64,000 nt of DNA from Gyrodactylus bullatarudis (lineage: Eukaryota; Platyhelminthes; Monogenea; Gyrodactylidea; Gyrodactylidae): positions 372,001 through 436,000 of the forward strand of contig SSNU01000163.1 in NCBI GenBank assembly GCA_012064415.1, in the 5' to 3' direction. Position 1 is the stretch's first letter; every line of letters begins with the position of its first letter. A program made the position numbers and the translations under genes. The notes below the pieces were generated by a model that saw only the letters and a program-made list of their open reading frames with translations, did no database searches and was not told the origin of the DNA. Positions 25,243 through 37,200 of the stretch are shown piece by piece.

Positions 25243-28200
25243 CTATTCCGTCTTGGTGATGGTGTCAGAGAGCTTGAAGAGGTGGGCAATTCCTTGGGCT
25301 GCAGCTGAGCGTACACTTCCATAGGGGGACTGTAGACACTTGAGTAACTCTGAATAAATAAAGATTAATTAATTAACCCTTTGGTTAGAGTCGCAATATG
25401 TAGGAATTTTATTCAAAATCGGGAATTCTCAGTTATTAGTAATAAGTTATTACACAGGTCTAGACAATATCACATCAAACATTTTTATAATTCACGCTAA
25501 AATAATCCTTATTTTACATGGAAATGCCATCAGAATCTCATTTAAAATAGTTAAATTTCAATTTGAGTCTTTTTCTCGATTGTTTTTCTTATCGTATCGA
25601 TAAGCTAGAATGAGTCGATTCTAGATTTGATGATAGATTAATCAAATTCATTCATCTCCAGCTTGCTTTTTTCCCATGTTCCTAAAATCCTTAAAAAACC
25701 GAAATTATTGCAATTTTTTCAGACATAGTTTCAATATTAATTTGCTCCATTTTTTGAAAAGGTTGGCGCAAATACGAAAGTAATTAAGCAACATGTAGAA
25801 ATTACAGTGTTTTTAGACAATTAACCTACTAGCAAAGTGTAGGTCACTGGTGATTACTATATCCATATGAACTCAAACTTGATGGAGATTGTCTTCTCAC
25901 ACCTAGATGTTAGAAATTCGGATAAGCAAGTGTCAATTCCATAAGAGAGTCAAATAATATTCAACTCACGTTGGCAGATGTGGACGCGTTTTGTCCTTGT
26001 TAGGACTCGTCAGTACACCATAGCCAGGATTCGAACCCAGGTCTTCAACGTTGTGAGGCAACGCTTCTAATCACTAGGCCAGGACCCTAGGCCAGTAGGT
26101 TAATTGTCTAAAACACTGTAATTTCTACATGTTGCTTATTTACAAAAAACCAGTGTGTAGGTGGTGTCAATACCATGGGAGTGTTGCGTAATAGGAGACG
26201 AACGGGGTTGACCTGGGTTCGAATCCTGGCTATGGTGTACTGACGAGTCCTAACAAGGACAAAACGCGTCCACATCTGCCAACGTGAGTTGAATATTATT
26301 TGACTCTCTTATGGAATTGACACTTGCTTATCCGAATTTCTAACATCTAGGTGTGAGAAGACAATCTCCATCAAGTTTGAGTTCATATGGATATAGTAAT
26401 CACCAGTGACCTACACTTTGCTAGTACGAAAGTAATGTTTTCAATTCTGATTTACAGCATTTCAAAACAAAAGAAGAATTTTTCTCTGTCTTATCCTGTT
26501 CAAAATGAGTGTTTGATATGAGTACGTTGGAAAAATTTACCTTTCTTTCATATATATATAAAGCTAATTAATATGAAGATCGGAATTTATGCTTTTTACA
26601 AAATTATGAATTTTTTCATCAAGAAATCAAATTTGATCAAGATTTTTCGGATTCATGATCGTAGGTTCCACTTTCAGGATCTGAAGAAAAAAAATTTTTG
26701 CTGATTTAAAAGTGAGAGAATGATCAAAAATTGATTTTTAAGATCACGATTAGTCAAAGAAATCAAATATGCTGATTCAGATTTGAGAATCCACTCATCT
26801 TCGTGTGAAAATCGAATTTTGATTCTTTGAACATTTTCACTACTTGAAAATCGATGAAATTTTGATGATTCAAGATGCCTGGAGATTGGCGAGTCCATTG
26901 AAATTTTCATGGTCACAATCGGTTCCTATGACTAATCGTGATCTTAAAAATCAACTTTTGATTACTCTCTCACTTTTAAATCAGCAAAAATTATCAACTC
27001 AAAGTTCAAAAGAATGGAAATTCGGCGACATCGCTAGATTTGAAATATGCCATAACTTTCCTAAAATTTGTTTTTTTCCAAATTTTTTTTCTTCAGATCC
27101 TAAAAGTGAAACCTACGATCAAGATTCCAAAAAATCTTGATCAAATTCGATTTCTTGATGAAAAAATTCATAATTTTGTAAAAAGCATAAATTCTCATCT
27201 TCATATCAATTAGGTGTATGAATATTTGTATGTAATTAGAAATCTTGGGTGATTAAAAATATCAAATTTATCGTCTAACATTTCTATTTCTATTTCTAAT
27301 AGAGTTCTCTCCATCAGGGCTACTCTCATAACTTTTGCAAGAACTAAATCAAGCATATAAAGACAGAAGTAGAGCATACTTTGCAATAGTCTCGAATTGA
27401 TTAATTAGATTAGGAGAGTTTGAACTGGAAAGGAAATCAAATTACCTGTCTTAACAATGTTCTCTTGGAAGTGTTCCTTCATCTCCTCTGAGAAATGAGT
27501 CAGGAGATGACCTAGGAAGAAATTAAATCAAGTTTCCTTCTTCCTTAATCCGAGTAGAATAGACTAACTTGTAAAGAGAACGGCCCCTGTCTGGATTTGT
27601 ACAATTTCCGACTTGAAGTAGGCAAGACTTTGAAAGACAAAACTTTTGGCCAAACTAATGTGATTCCGCGTCTATTCAATGAGATGATAAATATATATAA
27701 ATTGATCGCAAGAAGCTAGTTAATACGAAGATGAGAATTTACTATTTTAAATTGAAAACTCATCATTTTCAAGTACATAATCGATAAATTGTTAAAATTT
27801 GGAAAAATATTCCGGAAAAATGAGTCTGAGTCAAGATTAGAATCTTTAATTTTTTCAACTTTTGAAAATTAGAGACTAGTTAAATGATTCAAATTCGGTT
27901 ACAAGGGTTCTACAGAAATTCATCGTTATTGTGGATGATGGAATCATGTGAATTTCCATATCATCAATAAAAATGACCCAAAATTTAGAAATTAGACTTT
28001 TTCTTGTAAATGAGAATTTCTTCTAACTTCAGTTGTCGAAAATACGAATTATTTGTCTATTTTTGGATTCAAATCTAATCATATAAGATTTATTTACGAG
28101 TAATACAGCGAGTTCAGAGAAAAATTCTCCGAAATGAATTCGACCGACACTAGATATCAGTGAGGTCCTCAAGAAACAAGTTATCGTGTCCCCATCAGGA

Positions 28201-31200
28201 TTGGGCAGGGAGAACAAATCTTCCAAGTCCGAGGAGTCATTGCCGAGCATTTGATGCCATTGCATAATGTTGGAGTTGGCAAAGTCCATGCTTGAGCTAA
28301 ACAATATTGGCGACATCTATAAAAAGAAGGAATGAATGGGTGGGACTCAAGTCTTTTAAAACCAAATTGATACAATATCAATTAAGGCATATATAAACTT
28401 AGAGAATATGACCAATATTGTATACCTTTATCTTATTATTATTGTGGGCACAATAACAAGATAGAAATAATAATAATACAAGATGCAAAATGTATAAAAC
28501 ATACCATAGTGATGATAATTGCTAAAGACAAGTTTATTCCAACTACAGTGTATTATACTCTAGGTAAGATCGGGTGGGGGGGAATGAGGAGGAAGGAATG
28601 GAGTTTTTGATTGAAGTTGACATTGAAGTGATTTGCCAAGTCTCAAACTCACGTACCCAATCATCTCCCTCAACTACTGAATTTGTACTACTTTCTATTT
28701 GGATTAATCTTACTGATTGGGGGATCAGAGAAAGATTGAGTGAATTCTTTTTTGAGTACAGAAGGAAATATATCAAGAGAACTCAAGTGTTTTTACTCAG
28801 GTGGAGGTTGCGTGTTTGTGTAATTTTCACAATTGAGACAGGTGGAAGGGGTGGACAGATAAAGAAAATAAATTTTGAACTGAAAGATTTCAAAGTGATA
28901 GGGTCAAGAATAGACTAGAAAGTTTAGATTCCAAGTTTACAAGGGTAGTCCCAAACTGGCAAATCTTCTTGGATCTACGGAAGTGGATAGCTGTATGGTC
29001 CACTTTATTTACTGGCGAAAAGATGAATTTAAGGGGATCCCCTCGGGAGATTCCATCAAACTCTGATCTATTCAGAATTATTTTCACCCAGTTTTTCTTC
29101 CATCTTCTAAGGGAGTCGAGAAAATTCTTCTTCTTCATCTTATTAGATAAGTACAGAGAGTAGATGGATTGAAAATAATTTTGATCAAATAATTTCGATA
29201 GGAATTCTCAAGAGTATTTTTTCCATTTTTCTTTTAATTTAGTTTAAAAATCAATGTTGAAGAGATTTTATTGTTGCACTGAAGAAATTCTCGCATTTTG
29301 ATCCAGGAAGCGTATTTAGACAAAGTAAGAAGATGCCAGATTGTTTCACAAATAAAGATCTCTATTTCGGGCATACTCATCAGTATGATTCATGCCATAT
29401 AAATACAGGTTTAACAAATTTGAAAGAGATGGCCTTATTGGTCCAAATTTTAATAGTTATACAATTGGCTCCTCCCTGTTACCAGGTCAGAGAAATTAAT
29501 GTAAGAAATCTGAATTATAATTATTCGAAATTTGTACAATCAAAGTGATACACTAAACTCTCTAAAAAATGTATGACTGGAAAACCCGACACATAATAAA
29601 ATCAATGGTTTACTCATGAGTATTATAATGAAAATATATATTTGATGAAATTTTGAATTTGCACTAAACCTTTATAGCACTTTCTCCTCAAAGTAAGCAC
29701 TTAGCTCAAGTAATAATAAGAATAATTTTTTCTTCTCATAGAAGCATAAAAATAATATTATCAGATGCAGAATGAAAAACTGTTACACCTCCGTAAATCT
29801 CAGCCAGAAATATAATTCTGGCTAAAAATTAGACGAGTTTAAAGTTCATATGTGGTGGCGTAGTGGTATCTCTCTCAACTCTCATTCGGACCCTCTTACT
29901 CTCTTACTCTCAGTCCTAGGTTCAAACCCTCCCACACCGGGCACATTGACACTCTTTCCCTGTTCCTTTATTAGTACAAATCATTAAGCGTATTTAATTA
30001 AGAAGAGAATAAGTGAGTCAAATCAATAGAGTTACAATTTCATGATAAAGCCTTTTTCTCCTGGTTCAGATGGATTTTATGTAAGCTTACTATCATGAGG
30101 GCGAGACGACATTGATCAGAAACTTCAACAGAGGTATCACAAATATGCAAGAGAGTCGGTATAAAGGCCAATTTGGTCTGATTCTTGAGGATTTGATATG
30201 ATTCTGTCTCCACAAGAGGGATCGTTGATGTAAAACGTGCGGGAAGAGTCGAGTCAACTGTTTTACTAGCAAAACTGCACAGCCAAGAGTAGCATTTGAA
30301 GGATTCATAACGAACCTCGTCAGACTGAGCCTCGAAGTATAACAAGAGCTTTGTAAAGATTTCCATCAAATTCGGTCTCAAGTTTTCCTCTGTCAGGCAG
30401 GTCAGAGTTGAGCATAATGCCTTGAGACAAGATAAAGTGACCAGAACCTGAAACAAAATCATATTTGAGGCGATTAAAATTTTTTCCATTTTTACATTTA
30501 GACATTGAATAATTATTATTACATTAGAACTTTCAATCTGGTTCATAATGGCGAATATAACATCATTTGTATGTTTCTGAATGATCGATATCATAACTTC
30601 TTCGTGTCTTGATTCATTCGTCGGTTTATCCCGGAGGGAAATTCTGAAGAGTTTGAGAGAATGTTCGGAAAAATTTCCAATTCCAATGACCGAATGATGT
30701 CGGATGAAGGGAGAATCGTCATTGATCAAGTCCAAAAGTCTCTTGAACAAGGTCCTCAGTTGATCTTCCACAATGAAGGCCTTGGACATTTTCTTTTGAA
30801 TGATTTCAGTTGCTTGATCTTCGAATAGGACAATTTTCGGGTTCAAATGTAGCTTGAAAAGAAGAAGAGTTATCTTACTAATAAACCTATTTGATTTAAA
30901 GATAAGAATTCCCTAATTTTTTAATTCCCTGATGAAATGATACTATGTGGTGTTAAAAGAAAAGGAATTTCTTTTAAAAAATTCAAAAAGCCCCAATTTC
31001 ACACTTTTCAGTTTAAAATCTTTATCGATTTTGAAGTCTTCACAAGTCAGACCGAGATTAGAGACATCTGTCTAATTGAAAAGATTATCTTACTTGTTAA
31101 AAAAGGGATGAATGCAAAATAAAGTCTTTTAATAACTCCTGGCGTATCCTTTTACTTTCTCATCGTATTTCCAAGGTAACATAATCTTTTTAAAAAGATA

Positions 31201-34200
31201 CATTCTCAATAGGAATTAACTTTCCCAATAGAGGAGACTCATTATTGAAAAGGGGTCGATTTGATCTTCATCCTCATTCAAAATGATTCATTTCAATAAT
31301 ATTTTAATCAAAAAAAGTATTTATAGTATGTACCCTATCTGAATGAATGTAGTCGAAATGGATACAATTCCCTAAATTCATTAAAATATAGTATAGTGCA
31401 GTAATTAATTAGACTATTTCATTCATTAAAGCTGCATTAAAATTCTGTATTGATCAATTGCATTTATATACGATACCTCTTTTTACAGTATTCATACGAA
31501 GAAGATTTGATCTGTAAGTGACTAAGTTAAATAAGTTGATCTCAAGAGAGAGAGAGAGAGAGAGTTGATTAATTCTTCATTGTTACATAACTCTTTTTGT
31601 TACTTGTGAAATCAGTGGATAATTCCTAGAACTCTTATTGTTACAACAAGATTAAGATACAGTAGGCAAATAAATGTAACTTCTTGGAAACGTATTAGCT
31701 AACTTTTTTCTCCTGTAGTAAAAACAACATAAAAAATATTGGACTATGCTCAAACTCATTTCAGATACATAATTGATGTCGGAAATTTATGTGTAGAAAG
31801 TCAACTTACCGCATTATTCAGAGATCCCAAGGGAATCTGGAAAAGAGAAAAAGAGAAGGAATCAGTTTAATATACATCCACATAGGATCCATTATTTGAT
31901 TGCACATTCATTTAAATTGAAACTCAAGGATAGACACAAAGAGGTGTGTGAGGAGATGTATAGAGTAAGGAGGGGCGGATTATTTGGAAATCTAGAGTAG
32001 AAGGGATTGGAAAGTTTCACAATGACAATTATTATCCACACAGATTCTTGATTATTATTGCTGTATTGGTATACTTTACTTTATTCAATGGAAGTTAAAT
32101 TTCCGCCACTGATGAAATTACAACACTAAAAAGAGAAGGAAATGATTACTCTATTATTGGAATCTGTTACTACTATAGACTTGGTTGGGAATCTATGATT
32201 TTTATAAAAATCTAAAAGAATTCGAATATGTTTAACGATTTTTAGGAATCAAGATCAAGATAGACCTACCATTTTCGAGGGATTTTTATTATCGTAAAGC
32301 TAGTTGACATGAAGATGAGAATTTACTTTTTTATATTTTTGTTCGATAAGTCAGAAAAATTCATTTTTCAAATTCCACAATGAAAATTGTGAAAATTGAA
32401 AAAAATTCAATCTAGCCAAAATTAAGTCGTTTTTCGAATTTCAAAATTGCACCAAATTTCCACTTTTTCAACTTTTGAGCTCAATATTTTTATCGATTGT
32501 AAAGATTTGAAGCAGCTAAATGTAGATATTCGAGAACAGCATTAGACGAAGAATTCAAATTGGGCCATGGAGGGAGAAAGGAGAATCTACTGTGTTCACG
32601 CAAATATTAAACTTTTAAATTTTGAATCATTCCCCTTCGGAATAATCAATAAATTCAAATTGAATAATGACAAATTTCTGTGAATTTCTGCAGCCGAATT
32701 CGAATTTTTGTCTAATGCTGCTACAAATCTTTACAATATTTAATAATTTTGAGCTGAAAAGTTGAAAAAGTGGAGATTTGGTGCATTTTCGAAATTCGAT
32801 TGAATTAGATTGAATTTTTCAAAATCTTTTTTTAATTTTCATTATGGAATTTAAAAAATAAATTTTTTTCTCAGATTGAATTGTTTTTTTCGGGAGCTCT
32901 TTTCCATTTTTATGGCATAATTTAATTACGATATTAGGAAAATATTTGTCTTCCTGAGTAAATTCTCATTTTCATTATTCGAAACCTGATGAATTCTAAT
33001 TAAGTCCTACTTTTTTCTCAATTCAGAATTAAAAATAAAACATCAAAACAAGATAGATTGAGGGAGAACTTGTAATAATAATAGTTTCATCTCTTGCGCC
33101 TTGTCTTGCGTATCTTGCAGTGAAAGTTTCTCAAAGATCTAACTAAAGTTAATTCAAAAGTATTAAGAATTTCTCATTCAAACAAAGTTTACAAGAGATG
33201 AAACCAACCTGTTATTTTTAAGCCTACAGTTACTACTCGGTCATTTAGTTATGTTGTGAGCTGTCACAACTCTCCGAGTGTTGAGAGAGGAATTCATTTA
33301 AATTACAAATTCAAATAATGGGAAATAATGAAATTCATCATCTGCATTGTATAAAGTCAAGAGTCATAATTTATTTTCATTAATCTTTAATAATAATGAT
33401 GATGATTATTATTAATCATTGGATAGGGAAGGGGGTGTGGTGGAGGTAGAGAAGAAACTTTGATCTTTAGTTGGATGAGTGTGATACTCCTAGTTGAGTA
33501 GAAGGGGAGAATAAATGAAAATTCTGTTTGACTAGTGAGAAATTCATGAAAGAATAATTTTAGTGTTGTTTTTTTTCAAATACTCATTTCATTCTCCTCT
33601 TATTCCTGGTTGTGTTGTAGTAAAGCCATCTACTCATATATATACAGACACACACACATACTTTGAGTGATTGAGAAGAAAAAGAACTGTACTGAGAAGA
33701 AATGTTTCCATCAATCATTTATGAATTCATGTTTGTGTTTTATCTTTCGATGAGGATATACATTGAACACTTTTATAAATTTGGTATGGGAAAAGTAGAA
33801 GAATATTCTTGCTTCCATATCTCTTGATTACAATTCCAGTTAATATCAAGAATGAATAGTTTTTATACATTGAAAAGAACGTTGATTTTGACATCCTTCT
33901 GTATTCTCAACTAAGCTCATGTAAGAATGGATACTCAAGATTTTAAAAGGTTCGTTCAGAGAGGCACGTTAAAAGATGAAGAGAATTTCTGAATAGTAGC
34001 TATTAATTGTAGATAGAAATCGAAAGAATCAGACTCAACTTTCTTTTAGGCTGTTACACGCTGAATTGATACGCCCGATCATGCCAATACCACTGATGCA
34101 GGATTCATCCCTGATGAAGCCTTCTACATACTAGATTGGTCATGAGTAAGCTGATCAACGAAAGACATTTTAAATTAGAATTGCACTCATTTACGTCCCC

Positions 34201-37200
34201 AAAATTGAATAAAATCTGTTGAGATAGCAATAAACAATAGAAAAGAAATCTTAAACAACACATTCCCTTATACACAAAACGGTTTTATTCAGAGGTTCCA
34301 CTGTACTATTATTTCTATCACACAAAGAGGATCGTTTCTCAATTAATTTATTTTTTATCAACCTAATGCTGATAATATTTTTATCTTACAATTTTGAAAT
34401 TAATATTATTTGATGAAAAATAAGTTGAAATAAATTAGTTTTTTTGAGATATAGAGATATCATTGTAAGATTTTGATCGGTTAAGGAATGAATATCTAAT
34501 GAGAAATGTTAACGTCAACGGGTTATAAAAGTGTGTCTGAATTTGAAAGATGTTTAATAGGGTAATCTAGAATAAATGGCCTTTTATTTTACTTTTTCCA
34601 ATTTCTTTCAACTTGATATTGATGTTTACTACTTCTCAGACGATTAGAAAAATTTATAGCTAGGATAAAATTCAGATCGATATGACATAAAAAAATTGAG
34701 AGACAGAAACAGAAAAAGATCACACCTGATAGGAAGTTAATCTGGTGAGCATATTGATATTTACTCGATAGATGGGAAAGATGGAATCGTGAATTTATTC
34801 TTTCTTACTAAACTAGAGTCACTCATATTTCGATAGACCTATAGATCTTTCATCCCTCCCTCTCTAAGCAGTTTCGAACCAATGGAAGGACAGAAAAACA
34901 TGCATTGAAACACTAAATAAATGTCAGTCCGGGATCAAGACTGAAGAGACCCGGTCAAAATAAAACGTTTATCACTTATTATTTGCTTGTTCTCCAACCT
35001 TCCTAATGAGTCTAGAATCGAGTAATAATTTATTATTTTTTACTAAACTAGAGTCAATCATATTTCGATAGACCTATAGATCTTTTATAGATACGCTGAT
35101 TGTGAAAATCTAAATTTTGTTTAACTCGGTTATATTGTTAGTTCAGCAGCTATCGATCAAAGATAAGATCATTTATTGATGGCATATATGGAATAGATCT
35201 TTAGAAATAGGTCTCTAAAAACACGTTTGACACTTAAAGTCCAGGAGAATATTTTTTCATGAATCACATTCAATATTTTGTCTATCCTATGGCTTACGAA
35301 TACTCTGATTACGAATCTACAGTTATCCAAAGCGTTCATGCGATTGCATATTCTACAGGTGTGATCACTAGAGCCTCAAAAAATTATACCAGAAAATTAT
35401 TTTTTAAGATCTAAAAAATTTGAAAAAATTGTATTTTCGTTTTTAAGGTATTAATTTTTAAAACTTTATCTCGAATTTACCAAAAAGTCTCGCATAGACT
35501 ACTTAAAAGTAAACCAAAAAATAAAATTATGGAAAATCAAATTATATTAAAATTAAACTAAAATGTCGCGATAATTTCAAAATTATCATCTTATTTTTGG
35601 GCCTATAGCAAATTGTTTAGCAATGAAAATCATCTCTTTACCCCCAATAAATATGGATTGCGATCATTGGTATAAATGTACAAAATAATACATTTCAAGA
35701 CCTTATAACTCTGAATAAATCCAGGAGATAGATAAATAGATTTCCTATCGAAAAGATGGTGAAAAATTTACTGAGACTTAAATGAACAGTGATGAGCTGA
35801 ATCTGCCTCTTCAATAAAAATTAGTAAAAGTAGATTTAATTGGGATATAACCAACCTTTTTCCAAAGCCTCTTCCAGACGCTTCGGTACTGAGATAGTCA
35901 GGCACCTTCTGCAGTGGATGAGACCCTTGTAACCTCCTGAACTCTAGGAATACCAAGGTTTTTAGATAAAATTGAAGAGAGTTCAGGAGGTTACAAGCGT
36001 CTCATCCACTGCAGAAGGTGCCTGACTATCTCAGTACCGAAGCGTCTGGAAGAGGCTTTGGAAAAAGGTTGGTTATATCCCAATTAAATTTACTTTTACT
36101 GATGAATAGTGCAGCACCTATACTTACAAAGGTTACTAGAATTATTTCTTTCTAGGTGCTTAGGTAATATATCCCACAGGAACGTCTTATTTGGTAATGG
36201 ATTAGCCAATGTCCTATCAGTCTCGGTGGGATCCATTAGTAAGCTGTAACATTCAGTGACATGGGCTAATCCATTACCAAATAAGTCGTTCCTGTGGGAT
36301 ATATTACCTAAGCACCTAGAACAAAATAATTCTAGTAACTACTTTAACTGATTTTTACATTGTGAGGAAGGATTTTGGAAATACTAATTCTATATATAAA
36401 TATCAGTGAATATTAAAAAGATTCTCCATAACAAAAAACGAAAGGAATAAATCAAATCTGTTGTAAGCTCCACAATTCTGATCGAGAGAAAAAAACATCT
36501 TTTTTTATTTTTAAATGAAAAAATATTCTTTGATGGATGGATCCAATGTTGAGTATTGTAAAATTTTTTTTCCCCTAATAAAATTTGGATAGCAATAATT
36601 TCAATTGATGGGGCCGGAAGGAGAAATTTATTAGAATGAAGAAATTGGCAATAAATTATTATTTTTCATCTCACAAATATATTGCAAGAAATTCTGCAAT
36701 AGCTGGAGGAAAATTATTCAAAGATTTATGCTTAAGAAAGCGATGAAAATATACTTGGTTTCAATTCAAAAAAAGTCCATCTATATATTACAAGCTAAAT
36801 TTCTCTGGAAAAGATCCCAAAAATGTGTAGAAAATGAATTTTACTTCATTTTGACAACTTGTTCTATTCAAAAAGTCTTGAATTTTGGTTCATTGAGAAA
36901 TGCTGGCGCGAATATAAAAAAAAGCCATTTTGAATTGTATTACTTTAGATTAGAATCTAATTAGAACAGAGTGAGTTACATATTCAGCTATCCACAATAA
37001 AATAAATTACGGCCAGAATGGTTATAAAACTGGGTAGTATTCATACAATATATGAATGTAGTACAAAGATTTTGAGTAAAAAAAACAACTGAAAAAAAGT
37101 CAAAAAGTTTATTACAGAAACGAAAAACGAAGGAGAAGAAGAATTTGACTAGAGCAAAGCGACTCTGGTTAAACTTGCAAAAAGCAAGTTCAACTACGTA

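Larger units (their letters stand above)
25350..27445. other. MROH1 intron 22, packed with inverted repeats
   Basis: 2.1 kb intron. It has a TTAACCCTTTGG end and dispersed repeat at 25373-25500, the ribozyme-SINE palindrome at 25788-26430, and a foldback element at 26562-27217. Confidence 0.6.

Noticed and set aside
26022..26095. tRNA gene
   Set aside because: A and B boxes are present but no foldable acceptor stem, and it continues into a ribozyme-like module; it is a SINE head.
26844..27140. 98-residue frame repeated at 42.55 kb
   Set aside because: Both frames fall in copies of the foldback repeat.
28574..28918. 114-residue plus-strand frame
   Set aside because: Lies in an MROH1 intron, has no domain or signal, and resembles chance translation.
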